Part shown: positions 7,647 to 16,639 of the stretch, in pieces
Layout of the letters: the number at the start of each line of letters is the position of its first letter
How positions within the stretch are numbered: the first letter of the stretch is position 1
Assembly (NCBI RefSeq): GCF_016811915.1
Contig: NZ_CP069127.1
Location: 5,032,501 to 5,096,500 of the forward strand
Direction of reading: 5' to 3'
DNA from: Brevibacillus choshinensis
GTDB lineage: Bacteria > Bacillota > Bacilli > Brevibacillales > Brevibacillaceae
DNA length: 64,000 nt
Made by a program: the position numbers and the translations under genes
Notes under the pieces: model-generated
The model's input: only the letters and a program-made list of their open reading frames with translations
What the model was told of the DNA's origin: nothing
Databases searched by the model: none

Positions 7647-9108
7647 GTTCGTTCCCCTCCTTGCTCGATAGTCGCGGCAATGCAATCTGTAAGACCGTGC
7701 CCACTCCCAGCTGGCTTGTCGCCGCGACTGTGCCTCCGTGCCCCTCCACAATCTGCTTCACAATGGCCAGCCCCAATCCACTCCCGCCTGTCGCTGCATT
7801 GCGCGAGGGATCTACCCGATAAAAGCGATCAAAAATGTACGGAAGCGCCTGCGGATCAATGCCCGATCCGTTATCCTCGATGCTGATCGTCACCATCTCG
7901 CTGTCAAAGGAGAGCCAGGTCCGGATATTCTTTTCGGGTTTGTCCAGGTGCTTCAGACTATTGTCAATCACATTCATGAACACCCTCGCCAGCTTTTCCC
8001 GGTCGGCCATGACCAGCAAAGAGGGCATGTGTCCCTCAGAGGAGCAGCTCACCCGGATGTATTCCATCCTCGGATCGAGCCGCAGCTCCTCCACAAACTC
8101 TTTGAGGAAAGCTGCCACATCTAGCTCTTCCCAATGAAAAGGGAGCTTCTTTTCATCCAGCCGGGAATACAGGAAGAGCTCGTCGATCAATCGATCCATT
8201 TGCTCCGACTTGATCCCGATCATTTTCACGTATTTTTCCCGCTTGGCCTCCGTGTCCGCGATTCCATCCCTCATGGCCTGCACACACGCCTGAATTCCGG
8301 TGATCGGCGTCTTCAGATCATGGGAGATGCTGGCGATCAGCTCCTTGCGACTCTCCTCGTACTGAAGCTGCCGGTGGATCGAATCGTGAAGTCGTCCCCG
8401 CATTTCTTCGAAGGCGTCCCCCAGCTCTCCCAGCTCATCCTTTCGATTCAACCGGAAGGAACGCTCCAGATTTCCTTCCTTGATGTCTTCTGCCACCCGC
8501 TTGAGAGCATGCAAAGGCTTGATGATGCTGCGCGAGACCAGATACGTCAGCACGCCGTTGGTAAGGCCGATGATCACCAGGAGCGACAGAACCATCGACA
8601 GGACAAAATATCTCCCGGTGGCAAACCATGGCTTGGGGTCGAACAGAAAATAGGCGGTTCCTGCACTCGAGTCGCTGAATGTCAGATCGACCGACTCGAT
8701 CGCGTACCCATCCTGCCCGATCCAGCGTTTCTTTTCGCTGCCCAAGGATCCTTGTAAAAGCCGCTCCACTTCGGTCTTTTGAATGGATTCAGACGCGAAT
8801 GCCACCCGACCGTCTTTCACCAGAACGAGAGCCGATTTCAAAGGCACGAGCTGGCGATCCACGCTTGTCAGGAGGCTTTGATCCAGCAAACGGTCCGGAT
8901 CGTGCTGCGCCATGAACTTCACCCCAGCAAACACTTCGCTGCGTTCATTAAACATATTCCAGATAGGAGATCTGCCACCCTCATTGCCGAACCGCGCCTG
9001 TTCACCAAAAAAGACAGATGCCAGCGTCGATGCCGTCAGGCCAAACAGGACGACTGGCACGATGATCATGGCGATATAGGAAAGCAAGAGTCTCGTCTTG
9101 ATGGACAT
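7624..9108 (-). CDS. Membrane sensor histidine kinase
   Basis: A 494-residue kinase. A transmembrane helix (9-32), an extracellular sensor of about 130 residues with no recognised fold, a second helix (168-190), HAMP (about 191-245), HisKA with phospho-acceptor H263 in ASISHDLKTPITG, and a HATPase_c domain with N-box (NVIDNSLKH), G1 (DNGSGID) and G2 (GGSGLGLAI). Start placed at ATG 9108, seven bases after AAGGAG, rather than the upstream in-frame ATGs. It lies between a secreted protein gene and the response regulator gene, an order opposite to the more common regulator-first layout. A TATAAT box at 9169-9174 may give it an extra promoter. Confidence 0.92.
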   Translation of the reverse strand: MSIKTRLLLSYIAMIIVPVVLFGLTASTLASVFFGEQARFGNEGGRSPIWNMFNERSEVFAGVKFMAQHDPDRLLDQSLLTSVDRQLVPLKSALVLVKDGRVAFASESIQKTEVERLLQGSLGSEKKRWIGQDGYAIESVDLTFSDSSAGTAYFLFDPKPWFATGRYFVLSMVLSLLVIIGLTNGVLTYLVSRSIIKPLHALKRVAEDIKEGNLERSFRLNRKDELGELGDAFEEMRGRLHDSIHRQLQYEESRKELIASISHDLKTPITGIQACVQAMRDGIADTEAKREKYVKMIGIKSEQMDRLIDELFLYSRLDEKKLPFHWEELDVAAFLKEFVEELRLDPRMEYIRVSCSSEGHMPSLLVMADREKLARVFMNVIDNSLKHLDKPEKNIRTWLSFDSEMVTISIEDNGSGIDPQALPYIFDRFYRVDPSRNAATGGSGLGLAIVKQIVEGHGGTVAATSQLGVGTVLQIALPRLSSKEGNEHEAHPDH

Positions 9109-9213
9109 AGGCATTCTCCTTATCGTCGAAGAGTCTTCCACATTTTTCCGCATGGTGCTGTACAAAGCATTATACTATACCCCTGCCATCCGCTCACTTC
9201 ATCTGGCAAGAGG

Positions 9214-10095
9214 TTACTTCCATGCAGGACGATGCCAGCCTTCGACGTGCTCCACTTTCTTGCCTGTCAGGTCGACGTGTTCCACCTGCGTTTGGGAAAG
9301 ATCACTCAGGGTAACATCCAGCTTCAAGGTCAGCTGGTGCTCTTTCCCTGCCGCATCGCTCCCTGCCACGTGAATTTCGGCGGATTGTCGCTCAATCCGG
9401 TTGTTCCTGTCAATCGTGGCGTTCAGCTTCAGCCGCTCTACACGGATATCCTGCTGCAACTGTGGCAGGCTTGCCGGGAGGTGCTTGCCGGATGCGGCAT
9501 CCTGCGCATGCTCCGCCATTTTGGTGAAAAACATCGTCGCTGCTTTGTTTGCGAATGCAGGCAGTTCCTGTTCGGCTACCTGCAGGCTGACCTGCTTGCT
9601 TCCGTCAGGCATCGTTTCCACGGCCGTGTGCTCCCGAATATTTCCCAGCATGATGTTGCGCACCTGCTCGACGATCACAGGAGGCTCTCCGGAAACGCCT
9701 TCAAAACGCTTTTTCCCCCACCCCTTTTGCTCGAAAACGCTGAATGTGTCGCTCTCCGCTTTCTTGAAGATGACTTTACCGTCCTCGCGAAAAACCTGGA
9801 AGTCCTCTGTTTGATCGCCAACCAGATCCTCCCACGATCCGGACACGCTAGCCTCCTGCTTCTCACGATCTACCTTTGCCACGCTGGACATGGTGAACAA
9901 TGGCTTCCCGTTGTCGATCAGATCCAGTTTGACATGTGCGGTCAGGCTGGATTCCGCCTTCATCTGTTTCATCGCCGACTGATAGACAGCCACTCCCGAG
10001 TCGTCAGCCTGCACGGGCAAGCCTGCTCCCCACAGCAATACGGCACCTAGTCCCAAACTCGTTCCCAATACCCACCATTTTTTCTTCACTGTCAT
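9214..10095 (-). CDS. Secreted protein of unknown function, first gene of a two-component operon
   Basis: A 293-residue exported protein. Residues 1-30 form a Sec signal peptide ending PVQADD; there is no lipobox, so it is probably released or wall-associated. The mature part is hydrophilic with alternating beta-type segments (VKLDLIDNGKPLF, TLKLDVTLSDL) recalling lipoprotein-like folds of the LolA/LppX kind, but I do not recognise a family. Being first in an operon with the kinase and regulator suggests it is a target or an extracellular partner of the sensor. The start codon follows AAGGCGGTGA closely; a GTG six bases later is an alternative. Four 11-bp-spaced repeats lie 63-102 bases upstream. 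Confidence 0.75.
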   Translation of the reverse strand: MTVKKKWWVLGTSLGLGAVLLWGAGLPVQADDSGVAVYQSAMKQMKAESSLTAHVKLDLIDNGKPLFTMSSVAKVDREKQEASVSGSWEDLVGDQTEDFQVFREDGKVIFKKAESDTFSVFEQKGWGKKRFEGVSGEPPVIVEQVRNIMLGNIREHTAVETMPDGSKQVSLQVAEQELPAFANKAATMFFTKMAEHAQDAASGKHLPASLPQLQQDIRVERLKLNATIDRNNRIERQSAEIHVAGSDAAGKEHQLTLKLDVTLSDLSQTQVEHVDLTGKKVEHVEGWHRPAWK

Positions 10096-10157
10096 TCACC
10101 GCCTTTTTGAATTGGCGCCTCGTTCTCGCGCTCACAAGATCAAGGATAGCTGCGAGC

Positions 10158-10197
10158 TCTAAAAGGGCTCTAAAACCATTCTAAAAAAAGTCTAAAG
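10158..10197 (-). promoter_or_regulatory. Four direct repeats of TTTAGA at 11-bp spacing (response-regulator operator)
   Basis: On the plus strand TCTAAA begins at 10158, 10169, 10180 and 10191, exactly 11 bases apart; on the transcribed strand it reads TTTAGA. Tandem hexamers on one helix face with 11-bp spacing are the usual binding pattern of OmpR-type regulators such as PhoP. They lie just upstream of the secreted protein-kinase-regulator operon, so autoregulation is the simplest reading. Confidence 0.7.
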
Positions 10198-10221
10198 TTT
10201 AAAGGGATGCTGCAGGAAATA

Positions 10222-10273
10222 AGAAAGAGCCAGCCCTCCCTGATCATGGCGACCAAGTCCTGCTGACTCTCTT
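10222..10273 (-). terminator. Terminator after the 10.3-12.3 kb penicillin-binding protein gene
   Basis: On the minus strand AAGAGAGTCAGC pairs with GCTGGCTCTTT (one G-T wobble) across a 27-base loop, followed by CTTATTT. It lies about 20 bases after the gene's stop. Confidence 0.55.
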
Positions 10274-10292
10274 CGTTTCTTTTGGGAAAGTC

Positions 10293-12317
10293 TTACAATC
10301 CGATATACTTCTCGTACGCTTCGTACACAGCCCGTGTAATGACGGCTGCAGAACGCCCGCCATAGCCGCCTTCCGGAACGACCACGGCGACAGCCAATTT
10401 GGGGCGATTTACCGGCGCAAACGAGATGCTGACGCCGTTTGTAATTCGGGCGTGCCTCTTCCAATGCGTCTTTTTCTTACCTGTCTTGGCGTCCGTTGTC
10501 GTCACAGGTACGTAAATGTCTTGCTCGGACGTACCCGTTTTGGCAGCCACGGAATAGGGAAGTCCCTCAAATGCCCGAATAGCCGTACCCCCAGGCTGCG
10601 TGACCATGACCATTCCGCGCGTCAGGATGTCCCAGTAAGCATCCGGGTGAGGGAATGTGCCGAGGACACGTGGGGTGAACGGCCGGATGACCTTGCCGTC
10701 GGGACTCGTGATCTTTTCTACCAATTGCGGCTGCAGGCGGACCCCCTTGTTTGCGAGGGTCGCTGTATACTGGGCCAGCTGCATGGCAGTCGCCCGAATC
10801 TGCTGCCCGAACGAGGCTTGGACCATCGCTGCGAGTGGGCCATAATTTTCATTCATCACCAGATAGTCTTCTTTTCCAGTGCTTTCATTCGGCAGATCCA
10901 CACCTGTTTGAATCCCCAGGCCGAACGCATGATAGTAAGATTGCAGCAAGGATGCAGATGCTCTTCCCTTTCGCTTGGACAGCTCTTCACCGATCCTGGC
11001 CATATACGTATTGGAGGATTTCTGGATCGCCTTTTCCGGAGTGAGCATGCCGTACACGTGACCATTGTCATTTTTGATCCGGTCAGATCCCCTGCCGTAT
11101 TGATACACCCCCGGGTCTTGCCATTGATCGTTCGGCCCGATGATCCCTTCCTGCAAGCCGAGCAAGACTGTGATAGGCTTGATGACGGAACCTGAGGGCA
11201 CGATAGAGCGAGGGTGCTTGTCATTTTCTGCAATCGCTGCCTCTCCCGTCAATGGACGAGCGTCGTATGGGGCTTCCCTGATGGTTCCGTTTGTCACGGC
11301 AAATTGAATCTGCTCGTACAATTTCTGGTCGGGCCCCTCTATCCAAACGTTCGGATCGTATTCAGGGTAGCTGACCATCGCCACGATCCTTCCTGACTTG
11401 ATTTCCATGGCAACGACATAGGCGCCTTTGGCGTATTTGGCCTCTGGGATCGTAGCACGAAGATTGGGGAGAAACTGCCGCACCGAGTCTCGGATCGCCG
11501 ATTGGACACGACGGTCGATCGTGAGGGTGAGGTCATTTCCTCTGACCGGCAGGACCTTTTCCATCTGCTTCACCACCGTCTGGTCCGCAGCCACCTCGTA
11601 CAGCCGGTAGCCATTGATCCCTCTCAGTTCATCCTCATAGGACAGCTCGATCCCATCCAGACCCACAAGCTGAGTGGGCAAATACCGCTCCTTCTCAGCC
11701 CGATAGGTACGGATATCCAAGTTTTCCGCGATGTGATACGGCCGGACATACCCCACAGTCTGAACCGCGATCTGACTCGGATCGTATTGCCTGATCGGCT
11801 TCGTCACCACCTCGATTCCTTGCAGCTCCCCCCGATTTTCGCCCAATTCTGCAATTTCCCGCTGCGTCAGATCGCTCTTTAGTTCCTTTTCCAGGTATTT
11901 CGGCATTTGCCGGGGAATTCTGATGTAGGTCCCATTTTCGTAGGCATACCCCACATCCATCTTCTTCAGGAGTGTGGATCGATCCGTTTGGGTCAATATG
12001 GTTACCAGCTTTTCAAGCAAGCGGATGTAATCTTCTTTGTCCATGGATTCCTGCTCGCGAAAAACGACCAGAAACGAGGGCCGGCTCTGTGCGATGACAT
12101 GTCCGGTGCGATCGTAAATGTTCCCGCGCATCGCTGGAATCGAATCCCTTTTAAACGAACGGACCATCAGCTCACTGGCGTATTGGCCCCCTTGCTGGAT
12201 TTGCAGCTGTGCCAAGCGCAAAACAATAGCTGCAAACAGGACAAAGACCATGATGTAGATTACTTGCAGCCGATTGATTCGTTTCTTTCTCTCTGGGGGT
12301 AATGTCGGTTCGTTCAT
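10293..12317 (-). CDS. Class B penicillin-binding protein (PBP2/MrdA type transpeptidase)
   Basis: A 674-residue peptidoglycan DD-transpeptidase anchored by one N-terminal helix (18-38) with the catalytic part outside the membrane. A dimerisation domain starts near RGNIYDRTG (64-72). The transpeptidase domain has all three active-site motifs: S377-V-I-K380, S434-S-N436 and K593-T-G595. Length and the long insertions before the first motif fit the rod-type PBP2 group (Bacillus PbpA/PbpH relatives), which cross-links wall during cylindrical growth. Start ATG 12317 behind AGAGGAG. Lies downstream of another class B enzyme but has its own 200-base upstream gap containing a terminator, so it is probably a separate unit. 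Confidence 0.93.
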   Translation of the reverse strand: MNEPTLPPERKKRINRLQVIYIMVFVLFAAIVLRLAQLQIQQGGQYASELMVRSFKRDSIPAMRGNIYDRTGHVIAQSRPSFLVVFREQESMDKEDYIRLLEKLVTILTQTDRSTLLKKMDVGYAYENGTYIRIPRQMPKYLEKELKSDLTQREIAELGENRGELQGIEVVTKPIRQYDPSQIAVQTVGYVRPYHIAENLDIRTYRAEKERYLPTQLVGLDGIELSYEDELRGINGYRLYEVAADQTVVKQMEKVLPVRGNDLTLTIDRRVQSAIRDSVRQFLPNLRATIPEAKYAKGAYVVAMEIKSGRIVAMVSYPEYDPNVWIEGPDQKLYEQIQFAVTNGTIREAPYDARPLTGEAAIAENDKHPRSIVPSGSVIKPITVLLGLQEGIIGPNDQWQDPGVYQYGRGSDRIKNDNGHVYGMLTPEKAIQKSSNTYMARIGEELSKRKGRASASLLQSYYHAFGLGIQTGVDLPNESTGKEDYLVMNENYGPLAAMVQASFGQQIRATAMQLAQYTATLANKGVRLQPQLVEKITSPDGKVIRPFTPRVLGTFPHPDAYWDILTRGMVMVTQPGGTAIRAFEGLPYSVAAKTGTSEQDIYVPVTTTDAKTGKKKTHWKRHARITNGVSISFAPVNRPKLAVAVVVPEGGYGGRSAAVITRAVYEAYEKYIGL

Positions 12318-12469
12318 CTTTTTACTCCTCTAGCACAAGTACTCTATTTTTTCTACTTTGCCCTCGGTATCAAGAAGCATACGATCCTGCAGAAATATGC
12401 GTGCGTAGTGGAATGCTCCAATATCAGCAGGCTGGGATGCAGCCGGAATTGTGGAAGGAGGGGCCATTG

Positions 12470-12509
12470 AAAAATGGAACGGCTGCCTCATGGGACACGC
12501 GAGGCAGCC
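12470..12509 (-). terminator. Terminator between the two penicillin-binding protein genes
   Basis: Perfect 9-bp stem GGCTGCCTC / GAGGCAGCC (12481-12489, 12501-12509). On the minus strand it is followed after six bases by TTTTT. Confidence 0.65.
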
Positions 12510-12516
12510 TGTTTAT

Positions 12517-14568
12517 TTACGGAAGCGCCTGGGTAAAAATGCGTTTCACTTTCGAATCGAGCACATGACTCCCGCCTCTCCCGCGAACGTCCTCGACCAT
12601 CATCACCAGCAAAAGCTTGGGATCGTCTACGGAAAAGGCAGCGTACCAGCCGTTTTCCTGTCCAAGCTCGCCTTTCTTTTGCTTGAGCTCGGCGGTCCCC
12701 GTCTTGCCTGCGATTCGGTGACCCGCGACGCGTGCACCACGCCCTGTTCCCTTCGAATCTTCCATGACTTGCAGCAGGTCGTTTTGCACCAGCTTCGCGC
12801 TTTCCTTTGACATGACGCCCGTTTTCCAATACGGATCGTGCTTCTCCTCCTGAAACAAGAAGGGGTAGATCATGTTGCCGTCATTCACGAAGGCACTGTA
12901 GGCGAGTGCCAGATGCAGCGGTGTCATCGTGACTTCCCCCTGGCCGTAGCCCGAATCCGCGAGTTGAATTTCATTTTTCATTTGTTCGCCATTTGTGAGC
13001 GTTGATTTTTCTATGGGAAAAGGGATGGGAATCGATTCATGGAAGCCGAATTCCTTTGCCTTTTGCATGAAGTTGTCCTCCCCGATGGAGAGAGCCGCCT
13101 GCGCGAAATAAATATTGTCCGAATAAACAAGTGCTTTCTGCAGATTGACTGGTGCGCGGTGGTCGCTGACGCGAGTGACTTCGTAGTTCCCCCAGGACGA
13201 GTCCTTTTGCCAATGCAAGCCGTCGATGTCTTTCTCTTCATCCGGCGTGATGGCCCCCATGTCCAGCCCAATCGCTGCCGTTATCGGCTTAAAGGTGGAT
13301 CCCGGCGCAAAGCTGTGGGCAAAGCGATTGAGCATCGGTTTTTGGGGATTTCCGTTTAGCTCGTTCCACTTGTCGGTCGACATCCCGAGAACAAAGTCAT
13401 TGGGATCATAGGCAGGCGAGCTGACCAGAGCGAGAACCTCTCCTGTCTTTGGCTGGATGGCCGCCGCTGCCCCCGCCTCCTTTTTCAGCTCTCCGTAAAT
13501 TTGTTTTTGCAGCTCTGCGTCGATGGTAAGCTTCAAGGTATCGCCATTTTTTGCAGCGCGTTCCCCGACAATCTTTTTGTCCATGCCATCTGCATTCACG
13601 ATGGTGATGCGTCCTCCCGCTGATCCCTTCAGACGCTTTTCATACATTTGCTCCAGGCCCGTTTTTCCGATCTTGTCGGAGGAGCGATAGCCCTCCGCCT
13701 TTTTCTTCTCGTATTCCTCCGCGCTGATGGAGCCAGTATAGCCAATCAAATGTGCCAAGGCCTCCTTATACGGGTAGTACCTCACTTGCTTCTTTTGCAG
13801 CACGATTCCCTTCGTACCTGTAAGCTGAAAAATCCGTTCATCGTCATCAGACAATGTTGCTATACGGATGAATGACGTTTTTTTCGATGACTGTGCCTGC
13901 ACGGTGGCTGCCACTTCATTAGATGCCAAACGCAGGATGTCACTCACCTGTTTTCGTCCTGCGGGGGTCAGCTGACTCCACTCGGCTGGATTCACCCCGA
14001 CATCGACAACGACTCGGTCGGTAGCCAAACGTCGTCCTGCACGGTCCAGGATCTCTCCTCGCTTGGGGGGGATGGTAGATGCTCTGACTTTGTCTCCGTC
14101 CTGCATATCAGGGAGGAGGAATGACGGATTCCAGGAGATGTACCAGCCCTCCCCTTCGCCCTGCTTCTCTTTGACCAGCGTGGCCTTCCCCGTAAACGAG
14201 ATCGGGTCGACAAAGGTATCCATGCTGAGTCGATAATGCAGCTTGATCGTACCATCCTCACCTGGCTGGACGGGCCCATTGTACAAAGGTTCGACTGAAA
14301 TATTGTGTGCTTCAATGCCTTCATAAATATTTTGATAGCGCTGGGTAAACTGCTCTTTTGTAATTTGCTGTTTGGTCTTAGTAGAAAGCTGCTCGTACAT
14401 ATTGGAGAATTGACCGTATTGCCAGCGGGTCGTGAATGTAGAAAATGCAGTCTTTGCTTTTTCTCCTTCTCGCTGGGGGCTGTCTTGCCACATGTTCCAA
14501 TACACGAAGCCAAACCCTCCCAGGACGACAATGAAGACTGACCAAAACCAAACCCATGTTTTCTTCAC
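12517..14568 (-). CDS. Class B penicillin-binding protein with MecA-type N-terminal domain
   Basis: A 683-residue transpeptidase from the GTG at 14568 (MKKTWVWFW), which follows AAGGGAG; the longer reading frame upstream lacks a ribosome site. One N-terminal helix (about 5-24), then an NTF2-like MecA_N domain (about 35-150), a dimerisation domain beginning near PKRGEILDR, and the transpeptidase domain with S424-T-F-K427, S483-D-N485 and K622-T-G624. This architecture is that of Bacillus PbpC/PBP3 and of staphylococcal PBP2a. MecA-like domain content does not itself indicate resistance; low beta-lactam affinity is a possibility only. Transcribed alone or as the first of a pair with the PBP2-type gene. 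Confidence 0.92.
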   Translation of the reverse strand: MKKTWVWFWSVFIVVLGGFGFVYWNMWQDSPQREGEKAKTAFSTFTTRWQYGQFSNMYEQLSTKTKQQITKEQFTQRYQNIYEGIEAHNISVEPLYNGPVQPGEDGTIKLHYRLSMDTFVDPISFTGKATLVKEKQGEGEGWYISWNPSFLLPDMQDGDKVRASTIPPKRGEILDRAGRRLATDRVVVDVGVNPAEWSQLTPAGRKQVSDILRLASNEVAATVQAQSSKKTSFIRIATLSDDDERIFQLTGTKGIVLQKKQVRYYPYKEALAHLIGYTGSISAEEYEKKKAEGYRSSDKIGKTGLEQMYEKRLKGSAGGRITIVNADGMDKKIVGERAAKNGDTLKLTIDAELQKQIYGELKKEAGAAAAIQPKTGEVLALVSSPAYDPNDFVLGMSTDKWNELNGNPQKPMLNRFAHSFAPGSTFKPITAAIGLDMGAITPDEEKDIDGLHWQKDSSWGNYEVTRVSDHRAPVNLQKALVYSDNIYFAQAALSIGEDNFMQKAKEFGFHESIPIPFPIEKSTLTNGEQMKNEIQLADSGYGQGEVTMTPLHLALAYSAFVNDGNMIYPFLFQEEKHDPYWKTGVMSKESAKLVQNDLLQVMEDSKGTGRGARVAGHRIAGKTGTAELKQKKGELGQENGWYAAFSVDDPKLLLVMMVEDVRGRGGSHVLDSKVKRIFTQALP

Positions 14569-14830
14569 AAGGATCGTCTCCCTTCCATTCCCCAAGATAA
14601 TATAGGCCCAATGGAAAATATATGGAGCAATCCTCACGCGATCGTGAAAGCATCATCAGAAAGAGATGTTAAGATGTTGAAAATTCTGGAAATTTATGAA
14701 GGAAGGAGGGAAAACTGCAGTTCCTGGGAGAGGAAGCGAGATACTTCTCGGGACGTAGTCAAAAAACAGCCCGCGGATGGGCGGTAGCTTTCTTCTCCGT
14801 CAGTAAAATATGAAGCATTCTGATCTGTAC

Positions 14831-14859
14831 AAAAAAGGAGGCTTCATTGGCTAGCCTCC
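14831..14859 (-). terminator. Terminator overlapping the FHA gene stop codon
   Basis: GGAGGC / GCCTCC stem on the minus strand followed by TTTTTTG. The stop codon TAG of the FHA-winged helix gene is in the loop. Confidence 0.8.
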
Positions 14860-15549
14860 TTCTTCCATTTCCCACATATAGCCGTAACGAGGTATCGTCG
14901 TCACTTTCTCTCCGTATCGACCCAATCGCTTGCGGAGTCGGTAAACCAGCGCATTGATTTCAGCCCTGCCGACATCGGGGATCATTTTGTCTGTGCCGAA
15001 AAGCCGCTCCGGCCAGATGAGCACCATGATTTCTTCGTAGCTGACGGCCTGATTCGCCCGCTGGTATAAAAGCATCAAGAGATCCATATCTTTTCCGGTC
15101 AAATGCAGCCGTTTTCCATCCAGACGAATTTCCCGCCGCTCCAGATTAATGAGCAGTCCCGGCAGCTCTGCCGAAGGGTTGGGAATGGGGATGGACAATT
15201 CACGAGTCGCGTCCAGCTCATTCGCTTCTGCGAAAAAGACCAGCTCGACTGCCCCTTTCGCTAAAACGATATGGTCACCATGCCGCAGAACGTGCGGTGT
15301 GTCATGAATCGCAGTCCCGTTCACTTCGGTTCCATGCTTGCTCTGCAAGTCAGCGATCGCAAACTGCTTGCCCATTTTTTGCAGCACCGCATGCTTTCGT
15401 GATACGTATAGGCTGGAAAACGGAATATCCGGTTCAAATTGCGTACCTCTGCGTCCGATCGTATACACGTCCTTGGTCAGAAACTTCCGCTTTTGCAGCT
15501 GATCCGGATCGCCTTTTTTAATCAATATATAGACACTGTCGTCCAACAT
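14851..15549 (-). CDS. FHA domain-winged helix DNA-binding protein
   Basis: A 232-residue cytoplasmic protein joining two domains rarely found together in Firmicutes. Residues 5-105 form an FHA phosphothreonine-binding fold with the expected contact residues: G32-R33, S50-R51-K52-H53 and N77-G78. Residues 130-228 form an OmpR-type winged helix (RAEINALVYRLRKRLG then TTIPRYGYMW). There is no receiver domain, so control would come from binding a phosphorylated partner, presumably the target of a Ser/Thr kinase encoded elsewhere. Start ATG 15549 has GAGGTGA only three bases away; the adjacent TTG is an alternative start. Gene neighbours (PBPs, lipoprotein) hint at envelope regulation, an inference. 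Confidence 0.85.
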   Translation of the reverse strand: MLDDSVYILIKKGDPDQLQKRKFLTKDVYTIGRRGTQFEPDIPFSSLYVSRKHAVLQKMGKQFAIADLQSKHGTEVNGTAIHDTPHVLRHGDHIVLAKGAVELVFFAEANELDATRELSIPIPNPSAELPGLLINLERREIRLDGKRLHLTGKDMDLLMLLYQRANQAVSYEEIMVLIWPERLFGTDKMIPDVGRAEINALVYRLRKRLGRYGEKVTTIPRYGYMWEMEEGG

Positions 15550-15712
15550 GCATCACCTCAAACCAAGTGAGAGCTTCTCACATGTAAAAATACCATCATG
15601 CTCATGCAAAATGCTAGATTCCTCGTGAAAATCAGGAGGATCAAACGCAAAACAAAGAACAGTCCCATGGTACACTACTCGTTTGAACCTGTCCATTCTA
15701 CCACAAACAGGA

Positions 15713-15732
15713 AGAGGGTAGCGCTGCCCTCT
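15713..15732 (-). terminator. Hairpin at the lipoprotein gene stop
   Basis: AGAGGG / CCCTCT stem with an 8-base loop. It overlaps the stop codon of the lipoprotein gene; the following sequence is only weakly T-rich, so termination may be partial. Confidence 0.4.
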
Positions 15733-16510
15733 AGTAATGCTTCAGATCCGCTGCCAGCACATACCCATCCACCGGAGAAATATAATACGTCTCCCCGTCG
15801 CAATCGAATTGGTAAAAAAGAGCAAACTCCCCGTGAAAATACGCCAGCGTTTTGTTTCCTACATATTTGACGGACTGGAAGGGCTTTTCTGCATACGGAT
15901 CGTTTTGCAAATAGGCAGCTGCTTCTTGCGTGGTGAGCTGGAATCCTCCCTCGGGCATATCCTCGCGACGCTTTTCATCGAGCAGCCAGTCCCCTCCGCT
16001 GTAAACCAATGTGCTGACCTCATAGTAGCCGCTGTTCAAATCGTTTGCGAGCCGCATCGTCTTCACCACAATCCGGTTATCCGTTTGCTCGAGAATGATC
16101 GTACGCGCCTTCAGCGTTCCCGGCTGATAGTGGATGAGAAACAATCTCGTCAGTCCCTCTCCACCTTTGTAGTACTGCTCCAGCTGTTCCTGTTCGATGA
16201 AGCGGTCTGTCATGTACCGCTGCAGGTTTTCCCGAAACGCTTCAAAAGGCAGCCCCTTATTTTGGGCCTCTTCCAGCTGGCTGAAATAGCGGCGGGAAAT
16301 CTCCACCAAGCGATTCGCGATCCATTCTGTGGGCTTTTTGTCTTCACCGGGAGAGTACCGTTCGGTTGGTTCAGCAGAGCCGCTTTCCACCGCCTTCGCT
16401 TCCGTTCTGTCAGACGAGCGGAACGCTGGCTTCGGGGCAGCTGTCTGTTCCGAACAGCCCGCGATCAGTACGGGTAACACGAAAATAAATAGTGCAGCCA
16501 GCTTTCTCAT
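15731..16510 (-). CDS. Putative lipoprotein of unknown function
   Basis: A 259-residue exported protein from ATG 16510 (MRKLAAL), behind GAAGGGAT. Residues 1-20 are a lipoprotein signal peptide with lipobox LIAGC, the Cys being lipidated. A short low-complexity charged linker (about 30-60, rich in E, K, S, P) leads to a domain with alternating helices and strands containing YYEVSTLVYSGGDWLLDEKR and a C-terminal YYISPVDGYV. I do not recognise the family. It is divergent from a secreted CuAO/GH18 protein over a 129-base promoter region, suggesting both work at the cell envelope. Confidence 0.7.
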   Translation of the reverse strand: MRKLAALFIFVLPVLIAGCSEQTAAPKPAFRSSDRTEAKAVESGSAEPTERYSPGEDKKPTEWIANRLVEISRRYFSQLEEAQNKGLPFEAFRENLQRYMTDRFIEQEQLEQYYKGGEGLTRLFLIHYQPGTLKARTIILEQTDNRIVVKTMRLANDLNSGYYEVSTLVYSGGDWLLDEKRREDMPEGGFQLTTQEAAAYLQNDPYAEKPFQSVKYVGNKTLAYFHGEFALFYQFDCDGETYYISPVDGYVLAADLKHY

Positions 16511-16570
16511 TCGGCATCCCTTCCCTCTGTCAGATTTTGTACAGGAACCGTTGTAAGAATCAAACAACTC

Positions 16571-16600
16571 TTGCAATGATTTGTGAAAAACTGATATAAG
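16571..16600 (+). promoter_or_regulatory. Candidate sigma-A promoter of the CuAO-GH18 gene
   Basis: TTGCAA (16571-16576), 18 bases, TATAAG (16595-16600), 39 bases before the start codon. Confidence 0.45.
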
Positions 16601-16639
16601 TGGTATGTAAAATCACTCCTAAAAAAACGAGGAATTCGA

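Noticed and set aside
12517..14568. Reading the MecA-type domain as a sign of methicillin-type resistance
   Set aside because: The domain is normal in Bacillus PbpC-type enzymes; no mecR/mecI or mobile element is present.
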